Source: Luoshenia tenuis (GTDB lineage: Bacteria; Bacillota; Clostridia; Christensenellales; GCA-900066905). Taken from it: a DNA stretch of 64,000 bases. The DNA is taken from the NCBI RefSeq assembly GCF_014384745.1, contig NZ_JACRSO010000001.1, forward strand, positions 372,001 to 436,000, in the 5' to 3' direction. Under the pieces are notes generated by a model that ran no database searches, was not told the DNA's origin, and was given only the letters and a program-made list of their open reading frames with translations. Within the stretch, counting starts at the first letter, position 1; every line of letters starts with the position of its first letter. Below are positions 9,176 to 18,589 of the stretch, in pieces. The position numbers were made by a program, and so were the translations under genes.

Positions 9176-12114
9176 CGTTTTTGTTTCTCTCTTTCTTCCA
9201 TCGCCGCAAGCAGGCTGCGCAGCCTGATCTTCACGGCGCCAAGGTTATTGATCTCATCGATCTTCAGTTGGGTGTAAAGGCGGTTCCCCCGGCTCAAAAT
9301 GGCCTTGACCTCATCGGTGGTGATCGCATCGATCCCACAGCCGAAGGAGACCAGCTGTACCAGCGCCGTATCCTCCATCTGGCAGCAGGCCCTGGCCGCG
9401 TTGTACATCCGGGCGTGGTAGGTCCACTGGTTGAGCACGTCCAGACGCGCCTTGTCCCCCAGCGGACGGATACTGTCCTCCGAAACCACGGTAAAGCCCA
9501 GCGAACTCATCAGCAATTCGATGCCGTGGTTGATCAGCGGGTCGATATGATAGGGCCGCCCGGCCAGGATCAGCACCTTGCTCCCGGTCTCCCGGGCCTT
9601 TTGCAGCGCAGCATCGCCCCTGGCAAACAGCGCCTCCCGATAGGCCCGCTGGGAAGCGTACCCCGCGTCGGCCGCCACGGCGATGGCCTTTTGGCCAAAG
9701 CCGAACGCCGCAAGCTCCTCTTCCATCCGACGGATGAAAAAGTCCCGGTCGTTCAAGCTGATATAGGGCATCATCAGCTGCCGCCCCGCCAGGTTCATAT
9801 TGCCGGCGATCACCTCGGGATAATAGGCCACCACCGGGCAGTTGTAGCAGTTATCCCCCATCCCCTCTTCAAAATTGTAGGTCATACAGGGGTAAAAGAT
9901 GACCTGCGCGCCCCGGTCCATCAGGTCCTGCACATGGCCGTGCATCAGCTTGGCCGGATAACATACCGTATCCGATGGAATGGTCTGGTAGCCCTTGTAA
10001 TAGATATTCCGCGCCGACGGCCCCGAGACCAGCACCTGGCAGCCCAGGCTCTCAAAAAACGGTTTCCAGAAATAGAGGGTCTCGTAAAAGTTCAGCCCCA
10101 GCGGCAAGCCCACCTTGAGCCCGGATGCTGCGGGCGAAGGCGTCTGCGCCAGTTCCAGCACTTTTTCGTACTTATAGCGGAAAAGGTTGGGCAGCCCTCC
10201 GCCTTTTTCCCCCGTTACGGGCCGCTCGCACCGGTTACCGGCGATATACTTGCGCCCGCCCGGGAAGGTATTGACCGTCAGCCTGCAATGGTTGGCGCAA
10301 CCCTGGCAGGTCAGCGGCCGTGCCGTATGGGTAAAGCTTTCCAGCTCTTGCGCCGTGAGGATGTCGCTTTGCTCCCGGCCCAGCGCTCGGGCGTACAGCG
10401 CCGCGCCAAAGGCCCCCATCAGCTCCGCGATGCGGGGGCGCACCACCTCTTTGCCCAGCTCCTTTTCAAAGGCGCGCAGCACCGAGTCGTTTAAAAAGGT
10501 GCCGCCCTGTACCACGATGGCCTCCCCAAGCTCCGCTGCATCGTGTACCTTAATGACCTTATACAGCGCGTTTTTGACGATGCTGATGGACAGCCCCGCC
10601 GAAATATCCGCAACCGAGGCGCCCTCTTTTTGCGCCTGCTTGACGGATGAGTTCATAAACACCGTGCAGCGGGTGCCCAGGTTCACCGGTTGGGTGGCAA
10701 ACAGCCCCTCTTTTGCAAAATCGCCGATGGCGTAGCCCATAGAGCCTGCAAAGGTCTCTAAAAACGAGCCGCAGCCCGACGAGCACGCCTCGTTGAGCAG
10801 CACGTCGTCCACCGCCCCGTCGCGGATGCGGAAGCACTTCATGTCCTGCCCGCCGATATCGATAACAAAGCTGACCTTGGGGTTGAAGTACCGGGCCGCC
10901 GTATAATGGGCCACCGTTTCGACCACGCCCGCATCGCACCGCAGCGCGCCGCCGATAAACTGCTCGCCATAACCGGTGACGGCCGCGCCCGCCAGGCGCA
11001 TCTCTTTACCGGCCGTGGCGTAAATCTTTTTCATCTGCTCGATCACTACGCCCAGCGGGTCGCCCTCGTTGCGGCAGTAGTGGCTGTAGAGGATGCGGCC
11101 CTCCCCGTCGATCAGCGCCAGCTTAGTGGTGGTGCTGCCGGCATCGATCCCCAGGTAGCCCACGCCGGAGAAGCCCTCCAGCCTTCCATGCGGGGCGTCC
11201 GCGCGCTCATGCCGGGCGGCAAACGCCGCATATTCCCGCTCGCTGGCAAAAAGCGGCTCCAGCCCCTCCAGGCGCCTTGCCGGGCGGCTGGCGGTATCTA
11301 GGTGGCGCATCAATTGCGCGTAATCCATCTGCTGCCCGGCGCCGCCTGCGTAGATTGCCGCGCCCAGCGCCACGAAATACCGGGCCGTTTCCGGGAAGAT
11401 GGCCTCATTCGTTTTAAGTTTTAACGTTTTGCAAAACAGCGCCCCCAGCCCCTTTAAAAAGCTGAGCGGGCCGCCTAAGAACAGCACCGGCGGCTCGATG
11501 GGGCGGCCCTGCGCCAGGCCGGATATGGTTTGGTTGACCACGGCCTGGAAAATGCTGGCCGCCAGGTCCTCTTTGCGCGCGCCGTCGTTGATCAAGGGTT
11601 GGATATCCGTCTTGGCAAATACCCCGCACCGGGAAGCGATGGGATAGATGCTCTCCGCCTTTAGGCTAAGCGCGTCCAGCTCATCCAGCTCCACGCCCAA
11701 AAGCGCCGCCATCTGGTCGATAAAAGAGCCCGTGCCGCCGGCGCAGGTGGAGTTCATCCGCTCCTCGGGCGCGCCTTTTAGAAAGATGATCTTGGCATCC
11801 TCGCCGCCCAGTTCGATAACGGTATTGACCTGCGGGTAAAGCGCGCGTACCGCCTGGGTGGCGGCAAATACCTCCTGCACAAAAGGCAGCCCGGTCTCCT
11901 CGGATACCCCAAGGGCCGCAGAGCCGGCCAGCGCTACCTGCAGGGGCTTACCCTCCAGCAGTTTTTTAAGTTCGCCCATCCTTTTGGCCAAAAGCGTGCG
12001 CACCTGGGAAAAGTGGCGCTCATAACTTTTATAAACGATCTTGTTGCGTTCATCCAGCACCACCAGCTTAAGGGTGGTGGAGCCGATGTCGATCCCCAAT
12101 TTGTATTCCATCAA
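9172..12114 (-). CDS. Tandem BadF/BadG/BcrA/BcrD-type activase with DUF2229 domain
   Basis: 980 residues with two actin-like ATPase domains. The first starts GIDIGSTTLKLVVLDE and contains STCAGGTGSFIDQ; the second starts YLGIDAGSTTTKLALID near residue 320 and contains EACSSGCGSFLET. These Cys-bearing loops are where activases of 2-hydroxyacyl-CoA dehydratases hold a [4Fe-4S] cluster between subunits. A CQGCANHC cluster follows near residue 600, then DUF2229 (VGLPLGLNFYETL, TVCYPAKLMHGHV, FYPCMTYNFEEG). Known activases use ATP to drive a low-potential electron into the dehydratase. The partner gene overlaps its 3' end. No dedicated dehydratase A/B subunits or CoA-transferase are nearby. Confidence 0.88.
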
Positions 12115-12194
12115 AATCTATCGATTCCCCTTATTGCATACGTTAGGGGGCCAGGCCCCTGAACCTGCGCATCAGCTAACAAAATATCTTCTAC

Positions 12195-12223
12195 ATTATA
12201 GGACAAATTCCGATTAAATGCAA
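12195..12223 (-). promoter_or_regulatory. Promoter of the activase operon
   Basis: Minus-strand TTGCAT (12218-12223) and TATAAT (12195-12200), spacer 17. An 80-base leader follows that contains a small AGGGG/CCCCT hairpin. Confidence 0.6.
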
Positions 12224-12254
12224 AGTCATTAGCTTGCTAAAAATTATTTTCCCC

Positions 12255-13034
12255 TTATGGCTGCTTTTTGCGGCGCAGGCGCTCTTTCAGCTGCTCCCAC
12301 GCCTCACTGTCCCGAAACTTTAACCCGGGAAAGGCCCGCATCAGGCGCCGGTCCTGAAAACGCCGGCTGTCCAGCAATGCGCTAAGCCGCTCGGCATGGG
12401 CGCGGACGCTCTCCTCCCGGGCGGCAAGGCTGTCCCGCAGCCCCTCTCCCAAAGCCTCCAGCCTGCGCTGCCCAGCCTCTTTCTGGGCCTGCAGCAGCTT
12501 TTGTATCTCCGCCAGGCGGCCCTTTAGCCCCAACAGGTGGCGCACGGTCAGGGTCAAATCCACCATCAAAATAACGAAGATGCCTGCATCCAGCCCATAC
12601 AGCCAGGCGCGCGGCAGTTTGGCCACCTGCGCGGCCACAAAGGGATGCAGATACCGCACCAGCAGCACCGCCATCGCCCCAAAAACCACCGCGCCCTCCA
12701 GGCACACGCGACCGTTGAGGTTGAAGTGCCGCTTTGAATAATCCCACCAGCGGGCGTGGAACAGCTTCTCCAATAAGTAAGAGGTAAAGTATTCCAGTAT
12801 ACAGCACAGCACGCTGCTGGATAAGAACAACTTGACCAGGCTCTCATCCTGCCCACCGGGCAGCAGCAGAATGACCGCCATCGCCCCGAAGCCGTAAATA
12901 GGGCAGAGCGGGCCGTTTAAAAAGCCGCGGTTGACCAGGCGGCGCTGGGTAATGGAGCACAGGGTGGATTCGTACACCCAGCCCACCACGCTGTAGAGGA
13001 TCAAATATAAAAAGATACGGGCTGCCGCCTCCAT
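12255..13034 (-). CDS. Putative membrane protein of the CmpB (PF06541) family
   Basis: 259 residues. The N-terminal half carries about five TM helices with the family signature LYSVVGWVYES and NRGFLNGPLCPIYGFGA, then FHARWWDYSKRHFNLNGRVCLEG. The C-terminal third is a charged coiled-coil (LKGRLAEIQKLLQAQKE and following). The family is called a putative ABC transporter permease in databases but has no proven function. The ATG at 13034 has GGGAGGGGAG about 7 bases upstream; a GTG at 13055 overlaps that site and is less likely. Confidence 0.8.
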   Translation of the reverse strand: MEAAARIFLYLILYSVVGWVYESTLCSITQRRLVNRGFLNGPLCPIYGFGAMAVILLLPGGQDESLVKLFLSSSVLCCILEYFTSYLLEKLFHARWWDYSKRHFNLNGRVCLEGAVVFGAMAVLLVRYLHPFVAAQVAKLPRAWLYGLDAGIFVILMVDLTLTVRHLLGLKGRLAEIQKLLQAQKEAGQRRLEALGEGLRDSLAAREESVRAHAERLSALLDSRRFQDRRLMRAFPGLKFRDSEAWEQLKERLRRKKQP

Positions 13035-13142
13035 CTTTGCTCCCCTCCCCTTCACGCCTGTTCTTTACTTTTTTCTGCGTTTATACAGGCTCTCCTGCCG
13101 CCCCGGCGCTGGCAAATCTTTGAAAAGTCAAGCTCCGGCTGT

Positions 13143-13165
13143 AAAAAAGGACGCGATGCGCGTCC
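13143..13165 (-). terminator. Terminator after the HAD phosphatase gene
   Basis: Stem GGACGCG/CGCGTCC with a 3-base loop followed by TTTTTT on the minus strand, 18 bases past the HAD stop codon. Confidence 0.85.
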
Positions 13166-13182
13166 TCCTATTGCTCAGGGCC

Positions 13183-13827
13183 TTAAAGGCCTTCCTGCTG
13201 CGCGATATAGCGGGCGCAGTCCGCCACGCTGGTAAACAGCGCCTCCGGCCCTGCGGCTTTTAGTGCCTGCAGGTCTGCCGAGTCGGCCCAGGCCGCTGCG
13301 TAGGCTTTAAGCCCCTGCGCATGGGCGATGGTCACGTCCCCTGGCATATCGCCGATATAGACGGCGTCCTGCGGCGCCAGGGCAAAGCGTTCCAGCACCC
13401 GCGCAATGCCCTGGGGCTTGCTGGGCCCCTCCGGGATGCCGTACACAACCTCATCAAAGGCGCTTTCCAGACCGAATTGCCGGAAGGTGACTGCGCCCGA
13501 TAGCGGTCCTTTGCCCGTCACCATGGCGACGATCTTGCCCGCCCCGCGCAGCTGGCCGATCAGCTGGGGGATCCCCGCAAAGGGGCGCGGGCACATCTCC
13601 GGGTGCAGGCGGGTGTAATGCGCTACGTAGGCGCTCAACCCCTCGTCAAAATGCTGGGGAACCAGCGCCATGATCGTCCCCTCCTCGGAGGGGCCAAAGG
13701 TCCCTGCAATCTCCCCGGCGCTGACCTTGCGCCCCACCAGCGGCTCGATCGCCGCCTGAAAGGCAGCGATACACAGCGGCAGCGTCTCGCCAACGGTCCC
13801 ATCCAGGTCAAATAAATAAGCTTTCAT
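13183..13827 (-). CDS. HAD-superfamily phosphatase, phosphoglycolate phosphatase-like
   Basis: 214 residues, the usual length for subfamily IA HAD phosphatases. Motif I is YLFDLDGTVGETLP at the N-terminus, motif II is VAMVTGKG near residue 103, the Lys of motif III is in EGPSKPQG near residue 135, and motif IV is VYIGDMPGD near 155. The helical cap lies between residues about 15 and 85. The substrate is unknown; small phosphorylated metabolites are typical. Its start overlaps the last four bases of the TM1266-like gene, so the two are co-translated. Confidence 0.88.
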   Translation of the reverse strand: MKAYLFDLDGTVGETLPLCIAAFQAAIEPLVGRKVSAGEIAGTFGPSEEGTIMALVPQHFDEGLSAYVAHYTRLHPEMCPRPFAGIPQLIGQLRGAGKIVAMVTGKGPLSGAVTFRQFGLESAFDEVVYGIPEGPSKPQGIARVLERFALAPQDAVYIGDMPGDVTIAHAQGLKAYAAAWADSADLQALKAAGPEALFTSVADCARYIAQQEGL

Positions 13828-14096
13828 CTTTCATCCTCCCGCTGTGCGCCCTGGGCTTTGGAATAGATGGTCTTCACGCTCAGGCCTTTGACCTGCCCCA
13901 GCTTGCCGGAAAGGGAGCTGATCACGTCATTTTCCGCGTCCACCGCTACAGAAATGATGCTGACGCCCTTTTGCCGGTAGGGGATGCCCATCCGTCCGAT
14001 GATATACGGACTATAGGCGTGCAAAATGCCGTTGAGCTGCTCGGTAGCGTCCATATCCTCCACGATGATGCCGATCAGCGCGATACGCGTTGCCAT
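13824..14096 (-). CDS. TM1266-like iron-only hydrogenase system putative regulator
   Basis: 90 residues matching the ferredoxin-like (NikR C-terminal-like) family that includes Thermotoga TM1266: IALIGIIVEDMDATEQLN, then YIIGRMGIPYR and ISVAVDAENDVISSLSGKLG. In many anaerobes it is encoded with HydE, HydF or HydG, the [FeFe]-hydrogenase maturases; none of these is in this window. Here it is the first gene of a two-gene unit with a HAD phosphatase. A role as ligand-sensing regulator is inferred from the fold, not proven. Confidence 0.82.
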   Translation of the reverse strand: MATRIALIGIIVEDMDATEQLNGILHAYSPYIIGRMGIPYRQKGVSIISVAVDAENDVISSLSGKLGQVKGLSVKTIYSKAQGAQREDER

Positions 14097-14205
14097 GGTT
14101 GCCCTCCCTGCGCCAAAACCGGCGCATTACCTTATTTAAAGACATTGTACGGCATCCCGGCTTCCCCGTCAATCGCCAGCATTTTGCAATTTTTGCTTTT
14201 GTTTC

Positions 14206-14234
14206 TTGCACAGCGGGGTGAAATGGCGTAAAAT
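14206..14234 (+). promoter_or_regulatory. Promoter of the AEC transporter gene
   Basis: Plus-strand TTGCAC (14206-14211) and TAAAAT (14229-14234) with a 17-base spacer, about 85 bases before the ATG at 14321. Confidence 0.5.
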
Positions 14235-14320
14235 GGGATTTGGTATGGGTCTGCGCGCCTTGTGGCGCAACGGGCCGGCCCTCATAATCAAAAATCGACC
14301 GTATTGGAGAGGCGCTATTT

Positions 14321-15256
14321 ATGGATAACCTGATCTTATCCCTCAACATCATCCTGCCCCTGTTCGTGCTGATGGCCGTGGGGTATCTCGCGCGGCGGCT
14401 GAAAATGCTGGACGACAAGACCATCCGGGTGATGAACAACCTGGTCTTTCGCCTGTTTTTGCCGGTGCTGCTGTGCAAAAACATCATGGATAGCACAGAG
14501 GGCAACATCAGCGGCGGCGTTTTCATCTTTGCCGGGGTGGGCGTGGTGGCGCTTTACCTGCTGCTGTTTTTGATCATCCCGCTGATTGAGAAGGACAATA
14601 CCAAGCGCGGGGTGATGATACAGGCCATCGGCCGGAGCAACTATGCGCTGTTTGGCATCCCGCTGGTGCAGTCCATCTTTCCGGGGGCGGATACCAGTAT
14701 CGCCTCGCTGCTGGTGGCTATCACCATTCCGCTTTACAATGTGCTCTCGGTCATCGCGCTGGAGGTTTACCGGGGCGGAAAGACCGATGTGGGCAAGATC
14801 CTTAAAAACATCATCACCAATCCGCTGATCATCGGCTCTATCATCGGCATCATCCTTTTAAAGACCAAGCTGCCGCTGGCCCCCTTTATCACCACCTCCA
14901 TCGGCAACCTGGCGCAGATCGCCTCTCCTCTTGCGCTTTTTATGCTGGGCGCGTTTTTCGAGTTTTCCAAGGTGGGGCGCAATGCCCGGCAGCTGACCAT
15001 CTGCGTAATCGGTAAGCTGGTAATAAGCCCGCTCATCTTTTTATCCCTGGCGGTTTGGCTGGGCTTCCGCGGGCCGGAACTGGCCAGCCTGATGGTGGTA
15101 TTTGGCGCGCCTACGGCGGTCAACTCCTTTACCATGGCCCAGCAGATGGGCGGGGATGAGGAGCTGGCCGGCCAGCAGGTGGTATTCTCCTCTGCGCTAT
15201 CCACCGTTACGGTATTCCTTTTCGTATTTGCGGCCAAGTCGTTTAACTTATTCTAG
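14321..15256 (+). CDS. AEC (auxin efflux carrier) family transporter
   Basis: 311 residues with about ten predicted TM segments in two five-helix repeats. It begins SLNIILPLFVLMAVGYLARRLKMLD and contains the family pattern VMNNLVFRLFLPVLLCKNI, then NYALFGIPLVQSIF and, in the second half, GAPTAVNSFTMAQQMGGDEELAGQ in pieces. Members move organic acids such as malate or malonate, or other small anions, across the cytoplasmic membrane; the substrate here is unknown. GGAGAGG lies before the ATG. The YbaK gene follows after 18 bases and is probably co-transcribed. Confidence 0.9.
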   Translation: MDNLILSLNIILPLFVLMAVGYLARRLKMLDDKTIRVMNNLVFRLFLPVLLCKNIMDSTEGNISGGVFIFAGVGVVALYLLLFLIIPLIEKDNTKRGVMIQAIGRSNYALFGIPLVQSIFPGADTSIASLLVAITIPLYNVLSVIALEVYRGGKTDVGKILKNIITNPLIIGSIIGIILLKTKLPLAPFITTSIGNLAQIASPLALFMLGAFFEFSKVGRNARQLTICVIGKLVISPLIFLSLAVWLGFRGPELASLMVVFGAPTAVNSFTMAQQMGGDEELAGQQVVFSSALSTVTVFLFVFAAKSFNLF

Positions 15257-15274
15257 AAATGGAGTGACCCCGCT

Positions 15275-15826
15275 ATGAACCCGTATGTGAGCGACCCTAC
15301 GCTTTATAACACCGCCCCCGCGCCGGAGGGCCGTCTGCCAAAGGAGATGGCCGTTTACGCCCTGCTGGAGGCGCTGAACATTCCCTTCGTCCGGCTGGAT
15401 CACGGCCCTACGCCCTCCATCGAGGCCTGCCGGGAGATCGACACGCTGCTGGGCATCGAGATCTGTAAAAATCTCTTTTTGTGCAACGCGCAAAAGACCC
15501 AGTTTTATCTTTTGATGATGCCGGGCAGCAAGCCCTTTAAGACCAAGGATCTGTCCAAGCAAATCGGCTCGTCCCGTCTTTCCTTTGCCGCGCCGGAGTA
15601 TATGCAGCAGTTTCTCAACATCACCCCCGGCGCGGTCAGCATCCTGGGGTTGATGAACGATACCCAGCGCCGCGTGCGCCTGCTGATCGACCGGGAGGTG
15701 GTCTCCCACGCGTATATCGGCTGCCACCCATGCGTAAATACCGCCAGCCTTAAAATACGCACAACCGATATTCTGGAAAAGTTTTTGCCCCATACCGGGC
15801 ACGAAGCCACGCTGGTGGAGCTGTAA
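15275..15826 (+). CDS. YbaK/ProX-type aminoacyl-tRNA editing protein
   Basis: 183 residues. It has the YbaK fold: an N-terminal helix region (EMAVYALLEALNIPFVRLDH), the invariant Lys in EICKNLFLCNA, a FYLLMMPGSKPFKTKDLSKQ segment and the C-terminal YIGCHPCVNTASLKIRTTD, which is characteristic of the ProX/PrdX branch that hydrolyses Ala or Cys from mischarged tRNA-Pro. GGAG precedes the ATG. It ends just before a bidirectional terminator. Substrate choice (Ala, Cys or another residue) is inferred from family only. Confidence 0.88.
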   Translation: MNPYVSDPTLYNTAPAPEGRLPKEMAVYALLEALNIPFVRLDHGPTPSIEACREIDTLLGIEICKNLFLCNAQKTQFYLLMMPGSKPFKTKDLSKQIGSSRLSFAAPEYMQQFLNITPGAVSILGLMNDTQRRVRLLIDREVVSHAYIGCHPCVNTASLKIRTTDILEKFLPHTGHEATLVEL

Positions 15827-15846
15827 GCAGCCTTATATCCATTATA

Positions 15847-15876
15847 AAACGCCCCATCTTTACCGATGGGGCGTTT
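15847..15876. terminator. Bidirectional terminator
   Basis: 12-bp perfect stem AAACGCCCCATC/GATGGGGCGTTT with a 6-base loop. It serves the convergent YbaK and DUF3592 genes; the minus-strand side has the better T-tract (TTTTATAAT) and overlaps the last codons of the DUF3592 gene. Confidence 0.85.
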
Positions 15877-16606
15877 GCGCTTTCTGCCCGCGCCTGGCCT
15901 TGCCGCGCTTTTTCAAGGCGGCAAAGCCCAGCAGGCTCCTGACGCTGGCAAAAAGGCCCGCGCAGATCAGCAGCGGCGGGATCACCAGCGGAAGGATAAA
16001 CGAGGTTTGATAAAACCGTATGATGCCGCTTAGCGAATATTCTCCCGTGGTCATATAAAGCGCCCCATAGCCAAACACGACAAAGATCAGGCCAAATGCC
16101 AGGCCCGTCGTATCCAGCCGCCCTTTTTTGGGGGCTGGTTTTAAAATGATCCATAGCAAAACCGAGGGGATGACCGCGAACATCCCGCCGATAAACAGCA
16201 GCCCGGCGTTTTTATTGGGGCCGACGATCACCGCCCGCTCCGGGTCATCGGGCGCGTAACGGATCTGTGCGCTGGTCCCCATCGCAGGGAGGATGCTGGT
16301 GGCGTAATCCGTGACCACTTGGTACTCCCCTTGGCCGGCCGCATAGCTGTAGACCAGATAATAGGTCGCCGCGGTGTGTTCCTTTTTCACCGCATCGTAT
16401 TGTTCCTCCGCTTGCAGGATGTACCCGGTCAAATAGCCCGTGGTCTTAGCATAACTCCGGGTAGTCTGCTCCAGCTGCCAGGTGCCCCGCAGGCCGAAAA
16501 AGATCATGACGGCCCCGATGAGGATAAACAGGCCGAACATGATCACGATCGGAAGCGTAGGGCTTTGTATCTTTTTCTTTTTCACGGTCACGATCCTTTT
16601 CTGCAT
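15860..16606 (-). CDS. DUF3592 domain membrane protein
   Basis: About 248 residues. One TM helix near the N-terminus (LPIVIMFGLFILIGAVMIFFGLRG), then an extracytoplasmic beta domain with the DUF3592 features (TTGYLTGYI, YYLVYSYAAGQGEYQ, GTSAQIRYAPDDPERAVI), then three more TM helices and a basic tail. DUF3592 has no known biochemical role. The ATG at 16606 gives a clean signal-anchor; an upstream ATG at 16714 would add 36 residues of unlikely composition, and a GTG at 16588 is another option. Confidence 0.72.
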   Translation of the reverse strand: MQKRIVTVKKKKIQSPTLPIVIMFGLFILIGAVMIFFGLRGTWQLEQTTRSYAKTTGYLTGYILQAEEQYDAVKKEHTAATYYLVYSYAAGQGEYQVVTDYATSILPAMGTSAQIRYAPDDPERAVIVGPNKNAGLLFIGGMFAVIPSVLLWIILKPAPKKGRLDTTGLAFGLIFVVFGYGALYMTTGEYSLSGIIRFYQTSFILPLVIPPLLICAGLFASVRSLLGFAALKKRGKARRGQKAQTPHR

Positions 16607-16774
16607 TTCAGGCAAGCCGCGTAGAGGCCAACCACAATCTACCCTGTTATCGCGCGCGGCCCAAAAAATTAACGCCAGAGAGGGGATAAAACCTGCCATT
16701 TGACCCGCGTGCATCGTAGCCCGCCGTTTTGCAGCGGCTGCTACAGCAATCTATTGCAGCGCTTTTCCCTGTTT

Positions 16775-17710
16775 TTACCGCTCCAGCACCCGTTCTAACC
16801 AGCAGGCGATGGCCTCGTAAACTTCCTGGCGGTTGGTCTCGTTTAACACCTCATGCCGGGCGCCCGGGAATAGCTTCAGCGCGACCCGGCCATGGCCGGT
16901 AGCTTTTAGCCAATCCGCCACCTGTCGCACGCCTTCCCCCATGCCGCCTACCGGGTCCTGATCTCCGCTGACCAGCAGCAGCGGCAGCCTGGGCGGCAGC
17001 TTGCGCGCCCATTCGATAGAATTGACGGCGCGGTTCAGCTCGAATAAGTCCAAATACCCCTGGGCGGTAAAGGCAAAGCCGCAGGCCGGGTCGGCAATAT
17101 AGGCGTCTACCATCGCCTCGTCCCGGCTCAGCCAGTCGTAAGGCGTGCGCGCCGGGGCAAAGGGCTTGTTAAAGCCGCCAAAAGCCAGCTTGTCGATCAG
17201 CTTGCTCCTCCCCATCCGGCCGATGCGCAGCCGCTCCAGCTTAGCCAGCATGATCCCCATGCCCACCTGCTTGTTTACGCCCCCCGTTCCCATAAGGATC
17301 GCTCCGTTCAGCGCCGAGGCATCCTGTGCCAGGTACTGGCGCACCATAAACGAGCCCATGGAATGCCCCATCAAAATCAGCGGGATATGAGGATAAGCGC
17401 CGGACAGCCATTGCGTGAAGCGGCGCATATCGCCAATGGCGGCCGCCATGCCGCCCTCATCGCCAAAAAAGCCATACTCCGCTTGCGTCCGAGCCGAGCG
17501 GCCGTGCCCCGCATGGTCCATACAAAAGGCCGCAATGCCGCGCCCTGCCAGAAAGCGCATAAAATCGTCATAGCGCCCGCTATGCTCCGCCATGCCGTGG
17601 GCGATCTGCAAAACGGCGCGAGGCGCGCCCTCCGGCACCCATCCGCGGAAATAGCGCCGTCCCCGGCCCTGCACCTCGTCCAAATAATCCTCGCGCAAGG
17701 AAACTTCCAT
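16775..17710 (-). CDS. Alpha/beta hydrolase, monoacylglycerol lipase/lysophospholipase-like
   Basis: 311 residues. The nucleophile elbow is LMGHSMGSF (Ser near residue 113); the oxyanion/HG region is LQIAHGMAEHSGRYDDF; FCMDHAGHGRS is the typical strand-4 motif of PldB/monoglyceride lipases. The acid is probably the Asp of LLVSGDQDPVGG and the base is the His of FPGARHEVLNET. These enzymes release fatty acids from monoacylglycerols or lysophospholipids. The ATG at 17710 has AGGGGG about 9 bases upstream; starts further out lack a ribosome site. Confidence 0.88.
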   Translation of the reverse strand: MEVSLREDYLDEVQGRGRRYFRGWVPEGAPRAVLQIAHGMAEHSGRYDDFMRFLAGRGIAAFCMDHAGHGRSARTQAEYGFFGDEGGMAAAIGDMRRFTQWLSGAYPHIPLILMGHSMGSFMVRQYLAQDASALNGAILMGTGGVNKQVGMGIMLAKLERLRIGRMGRSKLIDKLAFGGFNKPFAPARTPYDWLSRDEAMVDAYIADPACGFAFTAQGYLDLFELNRAVNSIEWARKLPPRLPLLLVSGDQDPVGGMGEGVRQVADWLKATGHGRVALKLFPGARHEVLNETNRQEVYEAIACWLERVLER

Positions 17711-17858
17711 CGTCTTATCCCCCTTTAAGCCACATATATCTGCACTATGCATTTCCATACCGTTCGCCCTTTCTCCTGCGCGGGCGGGCGCTTTCGTCAA
17801 ATTTTCCAAACATTTTGCCCGGTTCCGGCAGGTTGAAACTAAAAATCGTAAAAAGTAG

Positions 17859-17887
17859 TTGACTTTTAGGACAAGATTGGATATACT
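17859..17887 (+). promoter_or_regulatory. Promoter of the tRNA-Met pair
   Basis: TTGACT (17859-17864) and TATACT (17882-17887), spacer 17, ending 33 bases before the initiator tRNA. Confidence 0.8.
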
Positions 17888-17920
17888 AATTTCTGCACCG
17901 GTGAGAGCCGGCGTTGACGT

Positions 17921-17998
<78 letters not shown>

Positions 17999-18036
17999 AT
18001 TTGAAACGCGGATCGATGGATTCGCGTTTCCCATAT

Positions 18037-18113
18037 GGCGGCATGGCTCAGCTGGCTAGAGCAATCGGTTCATACCCGATAGGTCGTTGGTTCAAGTCCA
18101 ACTGCCGCTACCA
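18037..18113 (+). tRNA. tRNA-Met (CAT), elongator
   Basis: 77 bases with encoded CCA. Acceptor stem GGCGGCA/TGCCGCT (G1-U72 wobble), D arm GCTC/GAGC, anticodon stem ATCGG/CCGAT with loop TTCATAC (anticodon CAT), T arm GTTGG-TTCAAGT-CCAAC. The sequence resembles Firmicute elongator tRNA-Met rather than the lysidine-modified tRNA-Ile2. It shares a transcript with the initiator tRNA 38 bases upstream. Confidence 0.92.
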
Positions 18114-18134
18114 CGTCGCGATGGACTTCGCGGC

Positions 18135-18168
18135 AAAAATCCCACTCGATCAATCGGGTGGGATTTTT
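18135..18168 (+). terminator. Terminator of the tRNA-Met operon
   Basis: 16-bp stem AAAAATCCCACTCGAT/ATCGGGTGGGATTTTT with one G-U pair and a 2-base gap (probably a four-base loop), ending in TTTTT. Confidence 0.9.
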
Positions 18169-18560
18169 GCTGCCCCGTCATCGCTCTTTTTCCACAAAAA
18201 GTCACGCTCATCTCACCTGCTCGGTTGTAAACGCCTTCGCAACGGTTCGCTTTCGCGACCAACTTTTGCGGTTGAACCATTATGTCAGTTCATATTCGTT
18301 AGGTGCAAGCCGTAGCAACGGCTGCGTCGGCTATCGCAACCCGCGTTTGTGGATTGCGATGTTTTTTTATTCCCGTAAGAAGCATCTCTATTGTCAAAGG
18401 CAAGCAGTTGTGGCAGCGCCGCCACTTCCAAATGGCAAAACCCGTTTTGTATTCTTCAAAAATTACGTTCGCCTTCTTCAGCTTCGCCTTACTTTCTTGC
18501 TTTACCTCCCTTCCTTTTCCCCGGCGGCTGGATAGCGCGGCCCGTCTGTGGTAAAATAGG
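18169..18560. other. Non-coding AT-richer segment, possible decayed repeat
   Basis: About 390 bases between the tRNA terminator and the esterase. Composition differs from both flanks (many TTCGC-type runs, phrases such as CGGTTCGCTTTCGCGACC). A 125-codon minus-strand frame (18299-18676) exists, but it has no ribosome site and runs antisense into the esterase start. I regard the segment as a degenerate interspersed sequence without a gene. Confidence 0.45.
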
Positions 18561-18589
18561 CTTAAATGGAAATAACAGAGGGACCCAAT

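Noticed and set aside
9181..10494. 437-codon plus-strand frame opposite the activase gene
   Set aside because: No ribosome site; the minus strand encodes a conserved two-domain activase.
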